This document shows, one piece after another, positions 9,254 to 18,902 of a DNA stretch of 64,000 nucleotides. Below the pieces are notes generated by a model. It was not told where the DNA came from. It searched no databases and saw only the letters and a list, made by a program, of their open reading frames with translations. Positions within the stretch are counted from its first letter, which is position 1, and each line of letters begins with the position of its first letter. Source of the stretch: Kistimonas sp964291485 (GTDB lineage: Bacteria > Pseudomonadota > Gammaproteobacteria > Pseudomonadales > Endozoicomonadaceae); NCBI GenBank assembly GCA_964291485.2, contig OZ220224.1, forward strand, positions 434,001-498,000, given 5' to 3'. A program made the translations under genes and the position numbers.

Positions 9254-10633
9254 TTATCGACCCCAGCGGCGGATGGCGGCTGGCGTGTAATCGGATTTAC
9301 TGGCCAGCTGTCCGAACACCAGCGGTTTCTTGTAACTGTTGGCGATACCGTTGGTAATGTAACGGCCGGAGTGCAGGTCATAGAAGACTTCTGTCACCAG
9401 CCAGGGCACCTGGTGTGGATTCAGTTGGATGGCATGGGCCATGCCGACCCGCCAGAGCTGGTCGCGAGTATCATACAGATCAATGATGGACGCCTGCCAG
9501 GTATCTTCATCGATGTAGAAGGTACGCTTGCCATAGACATGGCGCTGACCTTCTTTCAGGGTGGCCTCGACGACCCAGACACGATGCAGCTCATAGCGAG
9601 CCAGTTCCGGATTGATATGGCCGGGACGGATGATATCCGTATTGCTCTGGTTCTTGTCGTAGAGCGCGTAGCTGTTGTAGGGAATGAATATTTCCTTTTT
9701 GCCTTTCAGCGTCCATTCATACTTGTCCGGCGCACCGTTGAACATGTCCAGATTGTCAGACGTTTTCAGGTTGTCGCTGCTGGTAGCCGGGTTGTCATAA
9801 GCGATGTTTGGTGCTCGACGTACACGACGTTGGCCTGGCAGGTATTTCCAGGCTCGGCGTGGTTCTGCGACCTGGTCAATCGGTTCGTGCACCAGGGTGA
9901 CTTCACCGGCCATCCTGACAGGTTCCAGCACCTTGGACTTGTAGAGAAACAGCAGGTTCGACTCGTCTTCCAGATCCGTAATACTCGGGAAGAAGTTCCA
10001 GATAGTTTGCTTGGTAATCTCCCGGTAATCACCATCGGCTTCGGCAATGACCTGGCTCAGGGTCAGGTCCATGCTGTCGCCACGGTAGCGCAACATATGG
10101 TTCCAGATCACTTCCAGTCCGTTGTCCGGGATTGGGAAGGCGACACCGTTCGCTAATTCGGTGATACCGTTACCGCCATCCAGAAGTGCCGTGGTTTCAG
10201 CATTACTGCGGGTTGCCTCGTAGACGGCTTCCGGGTAGCTGGCACTTCGCCGGGTGGGGTAGACGTTCATCTGGAAGGTATCCGGATAACGCTTGAACAT
10301 TGCCAGCTGTCCGGGGGTCAACTGGTCGAGGTACTGGTTGAGATTATCGGCGGTAATGGTGAACAGTATCGGGTCATCGGTAAAAGGGTCAGTCATATTG
10401 CCATCGGCCTGCATGGCGCCCTGTTCCGGCTTGAGACCGCCGGTCCAGGCGGGAATGGTGCCATCCGCGTTACCGGCTTTTTCGGCGCCAATCGGTGTCA
10501 GCGACTGGCCCAGTTGGTCCATGGAGGAGGTTTCTGAGCTGGCCTGTGCCAACGGTGTCAGTGCCAGCATGGCGGTCAACGCCAGTGTTCTGGCTGAAAT
10601 CACGGTTCGAATCATAGTATCGACAGGTTGCAT
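9254..10633 (-). CDS. DUF1329 family outer-membrane-associated protein
   Basis: 459 residues. After a signal peptide ending near AQASS, the sequence LGQSLTPIGAEKAGNADGTIPAWTGG is the hallmark N-terminus of DUF1329 proteins, which have a LolB-like fold. The start at 10633 is supported by GGGAGAA eight bases upstream; an internal Met at 10615 is the alternative. Later segments such as NPATSSDNL, YALYDKNQ and the HRVWVVEATLKEGQRHVYGKR block are also family-typical. It lies 19 bases downstream of the DUF1302 gene in the same direction. Such pairs are thought to work together at the outer membrane, possibly moving hydrophobic molecules; the substrate is unknown. Confidence 0.88.
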   Translation of the reverse strand: MQPVDTMIRTVISARTLALTAMLALTPLAQASSETSSMDQLGQSLTPIGAEKAGNADGTIPAWTGGLKPEQGAMQADGNMTDPFTDDPILFTITADNLNQYLDQLTPGQLAMFKRYPDTFQMNVYPTRRSASYPEAVYEATRSNAETTALLDGGNGITELANGVAFPIPDNGLEVIWNHMLRYRGDSMDLTLSQVIAEADGDYREITKQTIWNFFPSITDLEDESNLLFLYKSKVLEPVRMAGEVTLVHEPIDQVAEPRRAWKYLPGQRRVRRAPNIAYDNPATSSDNLKTSDNLDMFNGAPDKYEWTLKGKKEIFIPYNSYALYDKNQSNTDIIRPGHINPELARYELHRVWVVEATLKEGQRHVYGKRTFYIDEDTWQASIIDLYDTRDQLWRVGMAHAIQLNPHQVPWLVTEVFYDLHSGRYITNGIANSYKKPLVFGQLASKSDYTPAAIRRWGR

Positions 10634-10652
10634 TATTCTTGTTCTCCCATGG

Positions 10653-12470
10653 TCAGAAACTGGCGCTGACGCTGAAACTCATGTAATCACGGTCGTCCAG
10701 GGTGCTGTACTTGTTGTTGCCGAAGAAACTGGTGTACGACAGTGTGGCCTTGTAGTCATCACGGTAGATAGCGCCGAGTGTCAGCGTGGTCGCCATCTGG
10801 CCTTCCTCAAACGCGCCGCCGGGCTGGTAGGCATAGCCGTTGACGTCATGGCGGAATGACAGGGAGGGCATCAGGGTTACGCCGGGCATTACGCCGCTGT
10901 AGACCAGTGTCGCATTCAGGCGGTAGCCCCAGCTGTCGGATGTCGTGTAGCCCTCATTGGTACAGAACTCATCGGTGATGTCGTCGCTGGTATTGCAGAC
11001 ACCGGAGCCATCATCACCGGGACCAAACAGGGCAGATCGGCCATAACGGTTGTCATCACCCAGTGCACCGACATGCATGAAACCCACTTCACCGACCAGC
11101 GCCAGCTCGGAAGCACCGAGTACCTGCGGGAAGGTATTGATCGCTGTCATCTGCACCTGGGTGACCGGTTTACGGACATAGCCCTGGGAAGCCTGTCCAT
11201 AATCCGCTGCGCCATCCCCGCCGGCTGCTGCGTCACCCAGCAGGTCGTTGATGTTGATTTGCAGCGGCATGTTTGGGCGATAGGTCAGTTCACCGCTGAG
11301 TGACCAGCCGCTGTCCAGGCTGGTATTGAAGCTCAGGCCGTACAGGCGAATATTTTCCGGAAATACCGCGTTATAGGTCGCGCCCTGGATGAAGCCGGCG
11401 CCCGCGGGGTGGGTTGGCGCATAGAAGTCGATGTCCCCGGATGGTCCAGTGCCAATGGGGCGATATTGCGAGGGATCCGCATTGGTAGCGTCCAGGTAAG
11501 GATTACGGCTGTGGTAATTGATGAAATACAGCCCGAACTCTGTGCCATTGAGTGCCTCGGCATAGTATTTCAATGAAGCGCCCCACTGGCCGCTGTCACC
11601 GGGCAGGTCATCGGCAGTACGGTCAATGATGGTGTTACCACCCGTGCCTCCGATATTTTCCTCTTCCTCGTTAGACAGTGCAGCCTGGGTATAGATGGGG
11701 CCACAGCCGGGCTGGATGGCATCCGTTGAAGCAAAAAAGGTGTTGCAGCCGTCCAGCACGGTGGGACGCCAGTTGAACTGATAGAAGCCTTCCAGAGTCA
11801 CTGCCGGTGTCAGACCGATACTGCCATACAGCATTTCAACAGGCAGCAGGCCTTCTTTGATCTCTACACCGGGACGGTTAAAGGCTGCGGCATCAAGAGG
11901 GTTGATAACATTGACGCCACCCTGCAGAAACGTGCTTTCCCCCCAGCTGAGTACCTGTTTGCCCAGCCGGATATCCACCGGCATATCGCCCAGGTCAAAG
12001 TAGGTCCAGCCGTAAGCATCGAGTACTTCAATGCCGCTGAAACGGGCGAGGTCATCAAAGCCGCTGTCGTCGAAATCGGTATAGTGGCCGCTTTTGGTTT
12101 CCAGCCAGTGGTCGTACCAGTATTTGACGCTGCCCTTGAAACCGTAATTTTGATATTCCAGTGTCAGTTCCGTCAGGCCCTTGTACTGGTTGGAGATGAT
12201 ATCGCCTTTCCTGAAATTCAGTCGGCCGTTGTCGGCATTGGGGCCGGTGCCGCTGCCCGGTTTAATATCGAGGTCTTTACTTTCCCCGTAGGTATAGAGC
12301 TTGCTGTCCGGATCCTGCATGCTGACGCTGACGCCGGCACTCAGCGTGGTGTTCAGGCTGCCGGTGATCTCACCGTCAGCCGTTTCAAAGGTAAGCGCCA
12401 TGCCCTGAGGCGTGGTCAGGACTGCCGCCAGCGTCAGTCCCGGCATAATTCGGGTCTTGTTGTTATTCAC
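10653..12470 (-). CDS. DUF1302 family outer-membrane beta-barrel-like protein
   Basis: About 605 residues from the GTG at 12468-12470. The open frame extends to a GTG at 12617, but the upstream 49 codons are proline/polar-rich and do not look like a leader. From 12470 the product begins NNNKTRIMPGLTLAAVLTT followed by A-L-T-F, a normal signal peptide. The body alternates Gly/aromatic strands (YGWTYFDLGDMPVDIRLGKQVLSWGE, VLSWGESTFLQGGVNVINPLDA is the DUF1302 signature) and ends in a C-terminal aromatic strand SFSVSASF, as in outer-membrane barrels. It is first gene of the DUF1302-DUF1329-propeller set. Family role unproven. Confidence 0.85.
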   Translation of the reverse strand: MNNNKTRIMPGLTLAAVLTTPQGMALTFETADGEITGSLNTTLSAGVSVSMQDPDSKLYTYGESKDLDIKPGSGTGPNADNGRLNFRKGDIISNQYKGLTELTLEYQNYGFKGSVKYWYDHWLETKSGHYTDFDDSGFDDLARFSGIEVLDAYGWTYFDLGDMPVDIRLGKQVLSWGESTFLQGGVNVINPLDAAAFNRPGVEIKEGLLPVEMLYGSIGLTPAVTLEGFYQFNWRPTVLDGCNTFFASTDAIQPGCGPIYTQAALSNEEEENIGGTGGNTIIDRTADDLPGDSGQWGASLKYYAEALNGTEFGLYFINYHSRNPYLDATNADPSQYRPIGTGPSGDIDFYAPTHPAGAGFIQGATYNAVFPENIRLYGLSFNTSLDSGWSLSGELTYRPNMPLQININDLLGDAAAGGDGAADYGQASQGYVRKPVTQVQMTAINTFPQVLGASELALVGEVGFMHVGALGDDNRYGRSALFGPGDDGSGVCNTSDDITDEFCTNEGYTTSDSWGYRLNATLVYSGVMPGVTLMPSLSFRHDVNGYAYQPGGAFEEGQMATTLTLGAIYRDDYKATLSYTSFFGNNKYSTLDDRDYMSFSVSASF

Positions 12471-12703
12471 ATCGGCACCGTTGTTATTTTTGTGGTGTGT
12501 CTGTATGGATGCTTTACCCGGGAAACGGGCAGATTGGTTCGTTGAAAATTCTACCGACAGGGGCGGGGGGATATCCGGACATTTGGGGACAAGCTGTTGA
12601 CCGGAGAGGCCAAACACCCGGGTTTTAATAACAGAGAGAAATAAATAGTTTCGCTTATATCAGGAGATAATATTTGTCTTTTAAAAACAATACATTAGTC
12701 GTA

Positions 12704-12731
12704 TTTGAATGACCGGTGACTGGCTTACAAT
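12704..12731 (+). promoter_or_regulatory. candidate sigma-70 promoter for the 12767 gene
   Basis: TTGAAT (12704-12709), a 16-bp spacer and TACAAT (12726-12731), about 36 bases before the ATG at 12767. The match is by eye only. Confidence 0.4.
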
Positions 12732-12766
12732 CAGAATAAGTGGCCAATACCAGGGATGGAAAGGCA

Positions 12767-14125
12767 ATGAGTGGATATGGCATTAACCCTCCCCCAGGAC
12801 GATTAACCGGGCAACAAGGATTTCAGCCTGCAACCGTTGCCCATACAGTGGTAACGGTTCAGATGCCCTGTAATCAACGGGTGCTGTATGTGTTACCCGG
12901 TTACCAAGTGGTTAACATGATACCTCCTGCGCCACTGCCAACCGGCTATCCACCTAATATTGCCCTGCATTCCCATACCGTTTCTCCAGCACCAGCAAGA
13001 CTTCACTATTATCAGCAACCTTCGCCTCAATGGCAGAGACCTGTGCCAGCATCAACTCCTTATGTACCAGAGCGCAGGACCAATGATGTATCGTTGGATG
13101 AAGCGTATCGAAACCTGCGTGAATGTCATCATGAGCAGTTAGCCAATCTGGGTGATTGGGAGTGGCACGAGCTCGCACGCATCCTCAAACCGGGAATGGA
13201 AGCCTGTGGTTATCAGGCTGGTGATGAGCAAGCCGTAGTGAATGAGCTGAAATCAATTTGTCGCCAGGACAGGAATATTCGAACCTTCGAAGCACTGGAG
13301 GCCGCGGTTTTACAGCGGGCTTTCTCTCAGGAAACGGCGGTCAGGCAGCCTTTGGAAACGGGGCGTCCCTTAACGGAAGGGATGGTTGATCCTATTGAAG
13401 ACAGCCCTGACACAGTAGGTTCTTTCAGAGAGCCTGCGGTTCCAGAGGATCAGCCTGAAACGACTCAGCATTCTCCACTGGCTGATGGCAATTTACCAGA
13501 AACCGACAACCGGAACGCGAATTCGTCTCATGTTTCGGAGCAATTACCTGAAGCTGATTCAAGGGAACCAGAAGCAAAAAGCGATGCTATGTCAGGCTGG
13601 TGGCAACGTCATTCGCCGGGAGCACTGGTAAAGCGCCTGAAACAGTGGTGGCGTGGCAATGGAGACACTGATGATTCAGATTCTCGACGTACAGCCACAT
13701 CCACGAAGGAACTCCAATCTGTGAGCGCTGATACCTTGACGGTACCAATGCAATACCAGCAATTGAAGGTATTAAGTGATTCCGTGGTAACGTGCTGGAA
13801 GTGTCTTGCTACGACATATAGCAATTACATGGACTGCATCAAGGAATTACAGGGACTGGCCAAGGATAGGCAGTTAGACGCATCGGAAAAAAATGACGTC
13901 AGGGAACATATAAAGCAGCAGCTCGATGAGTTGGTGCCTCAGCTGAGAGAGGCTGTCATTGATGTCAGCAAGGCGTTGGAAATCTATAAAACAACAGAGA
14001 AACAAGTGCAGCACACCTTTAAAAAGAACGCTGATGGTCCTTTTGAATTGAGTGATATCCAGTCTCGAATGCAAAAGATTGAAATGAGTCTGGAAAAAGT
14101 ACAGAAGGTTCTCAAGCAAAAGTAG
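12767..14125 (+). CDS. unrecognised Pro/Gln-rich protein with C-terminal coiled coil
   Basis: 452 residues from the ATG at 12767, which has GGAAAGG just upstream; an in-frame GTG at 12740 gives nine more residues. Residues 1-110 are Pro/Gln/Thr-rich and low in charge. About 120-200 form a helical domain (DEAYRNLRECHHEQLANLGDW). About 200-300 are acidic and disordered. The last 130 residues are amphipathic helices ending MSLEKVQKVLKQK. There is no signal peptide. It is followed by two further unrecognised, helical genes in the same direction, which suggests a functional set. Function not assigned. Confidence 0.7.
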   Translation: MSGYGINPPPGRLTGQQGFQPATVAHTVVTVQMPCNQRVLYVLPGYQVVNMIPPAPLPTGYPPNIALHSHTVSPAPARLHYYQQPSPQWQRPVPASTPYVPERRTNDVSLDEAYRNLRECHHEQLANLGDWEWHELARILKPGMEACGYQAGDEQAVVNELKSICRQDRNIRTFEALEAAVLQRAFSQETAVRQPLETGRPLTEGMVDPIEDSPDTVGSFREPAVPEDQPETTQHSPLADGNLPETDNRNANSSHVSEQLPEADSREPEAKSDAMSGWWQRHSPGALVKRLKQWWRGNGDTDDSDSRRTATSTKELQSVSADTLTVPMQYQQLKVLSDSVVTCWKCLATTYSNYMDCIKELQGLAKDRQLDASEKNDVREHIKQQLDELVPQLREAVIDVSKALEIYKTTEKQVQHTFKKNADGPFELSDIQSRMQKIEMSLEKVQKVLKQK

Positions 14126-14271
14126 TAATTGACTGAAAGTGCCAGCTTTTTGAAACATATTTTCAGAATCATGACCAATAGGTGAAGCCTCCGGCGTTGC
14201 TGTCGAAAACCCCTTAGTGAGCATGTTGAGCGATTATCTGCGGGATCAGGATTTCCGTAGAAAGGGATTTC

Positions 14272-15024
14272 GTGGCAATGAAAGATTTTTTAAAAACATT
14301 AGCCCCGACAAACTGGTTTCGAGAGAGTCCGTTGCCGGAGGGGGCCGAGCATCCAGATAGCCTGGAGCCGGGTAATGGCCTGTCTTTCACGGGTGATATT
14401 GATCCCTCCATTCCTGAGGATGACCTCTTTGAAGTGTCTGATGAGACGCCTCCTACGGCCGAATCTGTCGCCAAACCTTCTTATCGAGAGCAGCCGGCCA
14501 AATTACCTGAGACTGTTTCACCTGCTGCATCACTGATTCCTGAAGTGCAGTCCCGATCCGTACCCGAGGTGATGCCTCGCCCGGTTGAGGCGCAGTCATT
14601 GCCGGAAGTGGTGATTAATGAAACGGCCAGGAAACAGCTGGTCAGTGCCGATGAGGCGCTGGAAGCACACTGGCAGGCCTTTCAGGCAGCGGCCAAGGAT
14701 CGGAAACAACTGATGGATGAGTTTGAGCAGGCGCTCAGGGACAGCTGTCGTCCGACCAGTGACAAGCCAACGGTGCTGGGGGCAGTGTTCCTGGCCAAGC
14801 GCAAAGCCTGTGCCGATGCACTGGTCGATACGCTGGAGGATGTTGAGCTCAGCCTGAAAAAACTTCTGGATAAGGAACGTCGATTACTCAAGGGCGTCCA
14901 TGCTGCCCAGTTGCCCGGTTGGATGCGGGACATCCAGACCCACCGGCTGGAGATTGAAAGCCACCTGATGACCGGTGCGGCAGCGTCCATACCTTCGCGG
15001 GTCAGCCTGTCTGAAGAAGAGTGA
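14272..15024 (+). CDS. unrecognised helical protein
   Basis: 250 residues from the GTG at 14272, with GAAAGGG five bases before; the ATG at 14278 is the alternative. Residues 20-110 are acidic and Pro/Glu-rich (disordered). Residues 115-235 are long helices with many Ala, Leu and charged residues, for example ADEALEAHWQAFQAAAKDRK. No motif of a known enzyme. The next gene starts 14 bases after its stop, so the two are probably cotranscribed. Confidence 0.65.
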   Translation: MAMKDFLKTLAPTNWFRESPLPEGAEHPDSLEPGNGLSFTGDIDPSIPEDDLFEVSDETPPTAESVAKPSYREQPAKLPETVSPAASLIPEVQSRSVPEVMPRPVEAQSLPEVVINETARKQLVSADEALEAHWQAFQAAAKDRKQLMDEFEQALRDSCRPTSDKPTVLGAVFLAKRKACADALVDTLEDVELSLKKLLDKERRLLKGVHAAQLPGWMRDIQTHRLEIESHLMTGAAASIPSRVSLSEEE

Positions 15025-15037
15025 GCATGGAGGCGCC

Positions 15038-15367
15038 ATGAAAATGCCCGGCCGGAAATCATCAGATGAGACCCACCACGGACTGCTGTACTGGTTGTCC
15101 CACCATGAATTCTATTTTTCTGTTCTGCAGCGGATCAGTGACTGGGCTCACCATTCTGATGAGCACCATGACCAACAGAGCATGCTGGCGGAAGCCAGTG
15201 CTGTCATTTCGTTTCGGGATGCCATCCTCTCGGCCCAGGACCAGAAGCGCCTGAGCGTATTGGACAAGGACATCCACATGCTTGAAAATGCCGCCAATAT
15301 CGCGATTCTGGAAGAGCTGATCAAGCACCGCCGTGACGAAATACGTCATGCGGCTGAGCGCCGTTAA
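15038..15367 (+). CDS. small His-rich helical protein, unrecognised
   Basis: 109 residues from the ATG at 15038, chosen because GGAGG lies four bases upstream; the frame is open further 5' but overlaps the previous gene. It contains several His clusters (HHSDEHHD) and heptad-like helices (LDKDIHMLENAANIAILEELIKH). It resembles a small partner or chaperone in size and helicity, but this is only an impression. Likely in one operon with the 14272 gene. Confidence 0.6.
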   Translation: MKMPGRKSSDETHHGLLYWLSHHEFYFSVLQRISDWAHHSDEHHDQQSMLAEASAVISFRDAILSAQDQKRLSVLDKDIHMLENAANIAILEELIKHRRDEIRHAAERR

Positions 15368-15518
15368 CAGGCTAAATGCTGTTGTTTGCCAAGCTTCCTT
15401 CCGTACAGTTCACATCGCCACCGTGTTAGATTGAGTAATTGCACTACGCTATTCATTTCGTATTTGTCATTGCCCTTTCCAGCCTTTTATTCTGTTCATT
15501 GACGTTTTCAGTACTGTA

Positions 15519-16793
15519 ATGCTCAAAAAACTGGTTTTTATTACATGCCTCGGGGCTGTGCTTGAGTTCTTTGATTTTGCCATCCTGTTGCTGTTTGCCA
15601 GCCAGCTGGCCGATGTCTTCCTGCCGGCCCACAGTGATACCGGTGTCCTGTGGATGTTTGCCATTTATTCCGGCGGCAATTTCATCCGCCCCCTGGGCGG
15701 GATTATCTTCAGCCATTTCGGTGACCGGTTGGGCCGCAAGAAGCTGTTTCGTCTTTCCATCATCATGATGTCTGTTGCGACCCTGGGTATCGGGTTGTTG
15801 CCGAGTTACGCCGCCATCGGTGGGATGGCCGTGGTATTGCTGGCCTGCCTGCGGTTACTGCAGGGGTTGTCTGTCGGCGGCGAGTTGCCCGGTGCACTGG
15901 TGTTTGCTGCGGAGCATGTGTCCCCACAGCGAAGGGGGTTGCTCACATCCGCCATCATTGCCTCTGCGGTACTGGGGCTGGTGCTAGCTTCGACAACCGG
16001 AGTTGTTTTGAACGCACTGTTGTCGGTGGATCAGTTACAGGATTGGGGCTGGCGGATTCCATTTGTACTGGGGAGCCTGCTCGGCATCCTGGGTTATTTC
16101 CTCCGCCGAGGGATTGTGGAATCACCGGCTTTCACCCGTATTCTTCAGGAACAGACGGTTGCCCGGATACCGGTCAAGGATCTGTTTCAGTCTCATGGCC
16201 GTGCGATTCTTGTGGGTGTGGGATTGATTGCCTCGGCAGCGACCATGGTATCGTTTTATCTGTTTCTAACTCCCTATGCCAGCCGGCATTTGAACTTGTC
16301 TGAAGGTTCGATTTACCTGGTTTCTACGGCGATTATGTTGGGATTGTCTCTGATGACCCTGCTATCAGGCTGGCTTTCTGATTACCTGGGACGTCGTCGG
16401 ATGTTGTTTGCCGGTGGTTTGTTGATGCTGCTGGTCGCCTGGCCCGCATTTAACGCCCTGCAAGATGGCCAGCTCTGGCTGGTGGCGCTGCTGACGTTGC
16501 TACCTGCTGCCATCGGCAATGGGTGTTATGAAGCGGCGCTTGTCGAACTGTTTGACACTCGGGTTCGCTATACCGGCGTAGCGGTCAGTTTGAACATTGG
16601 TGTCTGCGTGTTTGGTGGGGGAACCCCTTACGTGTTGGAACTGCTCAGCCAGATGGGGTACGACAGGGGACCCTTACTGCTGATGATGACCGCAGCTGTC
16701 ATTGCGATGGCAAGCAGCTGCTTCATGACGTCACGTAAAGGGTTTTCGCTGGATGAAGCGGTCGCTTCTCAGCGGCTGGCAGCCCGGCACTGA
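15519..16793 (+). CDS. MFS transporter, metabolite:proton symporter type
   Basis: 424 residues with about twelve hydrophobic segments. GAVLEFFDFAI in TM1 corresponds to the G-x-x-x-E-W/F-F-D-F signature of the ProP/ShiA/KgtP branch. GDRLGRKK between TM2 and TM3 and DYLGRRR between TM8 and TM9 are the MFS loop motifs. RLLQGLSVGGELPGA matches TM4. Located in the inner membrane; substrates in this branch are small carboxylates, betaine, proline or shikimate, and none can be chosen here. Its 3' end overlaps the convergent glutaredoxin-like gene by 25 bases. Confidence 0.85.
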   Translation: MLKKLVFITCLGAVLEFFDFAILLLFASQLADVFLPAHSDTGVLWMFAIYSGGNFIRPLGGIIFSHFGDRLGRKKLFRLSIIMMSVATLGIGLLPSYAAIGGMAVVLLACLRLLQGLSVGGELPGALVFAAEHVSPQRRGLLTSAIIASAVLGLVLASTTGVVLNALLSVDQLQDWGWRIPFVLGSLLGILGYFLRRGIVESPAFTRILQEQTVARIPVKDLFQSHGRAILVGVGLIASAATMVSFYLFLTPYASRHLNLSEGSIYLVSTAIMLGLSLMTLLSGWLSDYLGRRRMLFAGGLLMLLVAWPAFNALQDGQLWLVALLTLLPAAIGNGCYEAALVELFDTRVRYTGVAVSLNIGVCVFGGGTPYVLELLSQMGYDRGPLLLMMTAAVIAMASSCFMTSRKGFSLDEAVASQRLAARH

Positions 16794-17173
16794 GTCACGG
16801 TTTCCTGGCCCGGTGCAAAGCGTTGTTCCAGGTAGCTGATGATATCAGAGGATTCGTACATCCAGCGGACTTCACCATTTTCCTTTGCAATGCGGAGGCA
16901 GGGGACTTTTACCTTGCCGCCGCCCTGAAGTAATTCTTCACGCGCCTGCTGGCAGCGTTTGGCATCCCGGGTTTCGATCTTGAGCCCCAGTCGTTTCATG
17001 CCACGACGAACCTTCACACAGAAAGGGCAGGCTTCAAACTGGTAGAGCACCAGGCCGGCTGTTTCCCTGTCAACAATGGCCTGAGCCTCTGGCGACCGCT
17101 TCACACTGCCCACGGGAATCAGGGCGTTGAGCAGTAAAATCAGGCGTCCGAGTATCCACCGTACCGCTGCCAT
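16769..17173 (-). CDS. glutaredoxin / GST N-terminal domain protein
   Basis: 134 residues. A short N-terminal hydrophobic stretch (WILGRLILLLNALIPVG) is followed by a thioredoxin-fold domain with the redox motif CPFC in LYQFEACPFCVKVRR, the cis-Pro in KVKVPCLRI and the ESSDIISYLEQRF C-terminal helix. This matches the membrane-tethered glutaredoxin-like proteins common in gammaproteobacteria. The active-site dithiol suggests thiol-disulfide exchange or glutathione binding. It converges on the MFS transporter gene. Confidence 0.85.
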   Translation of the reverse strand: MAAVRWILGRLILLLNALIPVGSVKRSPEAQAIVDRETAGLVLYQFEACPFCVKVRRGMKRLGLKIETRDAKRCQQAREELLQGGGKVKVPCLRIAKENGEVRWMYESSDIISYLEQRFAPGQETVTQCRAASR

Positions 17174-17370
17174 TGTCTCTCTCCTCTGTACTGAATGAGT
17201 AACAGCCTACCAGCTTTCATGAAGCAGAGGTACTGCTCCTGTATGCACCACTGATAGTGTCAGGCTGGTTTGAAGGTTGGACAATCGATTCTCAGAATCG
17301 GTTCCTCACGTGGCTGTTTGGACAGGGATTTAGTATGGTGTTGGCACAATAACAACGGAACAGGCAACAG

Positions 17371-18204
17371 ATGACGAATCAGGTAAAACGCAGTCTCTGG
17401 GCAGGTATTTTTTTGCTGGCCGTGATTGGCATGATTGCCGGTCTCTGGCCGTATGCCCATGCGCTGTTTCCTGAGTCCCGTAGCCGTGAAGCGGTCAGTG
17501 ACCTGCTCTCGCCCTGGTATGAAATCTACCGGCCGGAAGGCGAAGGGCCATTCCCGACTGTGCTGGTGTTCCACGGTTGCGGAGGGCCTCAGCCGGAGAT
17601 TTCACGACCGCGGGGTAAATGGCTGCGGGACAATGGTTATGTGGCCGTGCTGGTGGACAGTTTCAGTGGCCGCAACCTGACAGCACGCCCTGTTTGCAAA
17701 GGGCATGCATTATGGGGTAATGAGCGAGTGGTGGATGTCCGGGCTGCACTGGCTCATGTCCGACAGTTGCCATACGTGGCAACAGACCGGCTGGCACTGC
17801 TGGGCTACTCCCATGGTGGCTGGACCGTGCTGGATGCCCTGGCTTATGGCGGCGATCCTGTGCATGGTTCCGATGAGCAGGATGTGCAGGCTCTGGACGG
17901 CGTTCGTGCAGTGGCCGCTTATTACCCCTATTGTGGATTTCCGGCGCGTTTTCGCGGTGATTGGGCAGTCCGGCAGCCAACGCTGGTGTTCCTGGCCGGA
18001 CAGGATACGGTGATTGATACCGCGGAATGTGTTGATGTGTTTGATCGTTACAGAGCCAGTGGTTATCCGGTGGAAACCCGGTTATTCCCAGAGGTCGAGC
18101 ATGTCTTTGATGCGCCGTCTGCCATGAATTCCTATCATCCGGCGTCAGCAAGGGCGGCAGAAGTCCGGTTGCTGACGTTTCTTGAAGACAATCTTTCGAA
18201 GTGA
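17371..18204 (+). CDS. dienelactone-hydrolase-like alpha/beta hydrolase, membrane anchored
   Basis: 277 residues. Residues 9-28 form a signal anchor. The alpha/beta-hydrolase core shows the oxyanion HGCGG (68-72), the nucleophile elbow GYSHGG with S147, the acid in AGQDTV (D212) and H244 in EVEHVFD. True dienelactone hydrolases use Cys at the nucleophile position, so this Ser version is likely an esterase or peptidase of the wider family, acting in the periplasm. It lies 9 bases before elbB in the same direction and the two may be cotranscribed. Confidence 0.8.
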   Translation: MTNQVKRSLWAGIFLLAVIGMIAGLWPYAHALFPESRSREAVSDLLSPWYEIYRPEGEGPFPTVLVFHGCGGPQPEISRPRGKWLRDNGYVAVLVDSFSGRNLTARPVCKGHALWGNERVVDVRAALAHVRQLPYVATDRLALLGYSHGGWTVLDALAYGGDPVHGSDEQDVQALDGVRAVAAYYPYCGFPARFRGDWAVRQPTLVFLAGQDTVIDTAECVDVFDRYRASGYPVETRLFPEVEHVFDAPSAMNSYHPASARAAEVRLLTFLEDNLSK

Positions 18205-18213
18205 GGAGTCCCT

Positions 18214-18867
18214 ATGAACAAGCGTATTGCAGTGATTCTCTCCGGTTGTGGCGTCTTTGATGGTTCAGAAATCTATGAGTCAGTCATCACCTTGCTGAGG
18301 CTTGATCAGAATGGCGCAAAATACCAGTGTTTTGCGCCGGACATTCCCCAGCATCATGTCATCAACCACGTGACTGGCGAGGAGATGCCTGAATCCCGCA
18401 ACGTACTGGTGGAAGCAGCGCGACTGGCCCGTGGCAATATTCGTGATTTAGCCGAATGCCAGGCTGCAGATTATGATGCACTGATCGTTCCCGGTGGTTT
18501 CGGTGCGGCAAAGAATCTCTCGGATTTTGCCCTGACCGGCGCGGATATGACCGTACAGGCTGATGTATCAAACGCCGTACAGGCCTTTGCCGGAGCGAAG
18601 AAACCGGTTGGCCTGATCTGTATTGCCCCAGCCATGGCCGGCAAGCTGTTTGGTAAAGGGGTTCGATGCACCATCGGCAATGACGGCGAGACTGCAGAGG
18701 CTATTCAGATGACCGGAGCAGAACATGTCGATTGTCCGGTTCACGATATCGTTGTCGACGAGGAACACAAGCTGGTGACAACGCCGGCCTACATGCTGGC
18801 CGGCAGTATCAGTGAAGCGGCCACCGGTATTAACCGGTTGGTTGATAAAATCCTGGAAATGGCCTGA
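18214..18867 (+). CDS. elbB: glyoxalase ElbB (DJ-1/PfpI-like)
   Basis: 217 residues, the normal ElbB length. Begins KRIAVILSGCGVFDGSEIYES, the family hallmark, and includes HVINHVTGEEM, the GFGAAKNLS turn and the ICIAPA nucleophile elbow with its Cys. Members of this class I glutamine-amidotransferase-like family have glyoxalase-type activity on dicarbonyls and were once linked to isoprenoid synthesis. SD GAGGAG lies just upstream of the ATG. Follows the hydrolase gene at 9 bases. Confidence 0.92.
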   Translation: MNKRIAVILSGCGVFDGSEIYESVITLLRLDQNGAKYQCFAPDIPQHHVINHVTGEEMPESRNVLVEAARLARGNIRDLAECQAADYDALIVPGGFGAAKNLSDFALTGADMTVQADVSNAVQAFAGAKKPVGLICIAPAMAGKLFGKGVRCTIGNDGETAEAIQMTGAEHVDCPVHDIVVDEEHKLVTTPAYMLAGSISEAATGINRLVDKILEMA

Positions 18868-18902
18868 CCCATGGTCAAAGGTAAGCGCTTTCATTACAGC
18901 GC

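Noticed and set aside
9020..10156. Long rightward frame of 378 codons opposite the DUF1329 and propeller genes
   Set aside because: It is the antisense shadow of two well-supported leftward genes; the product has no family features.
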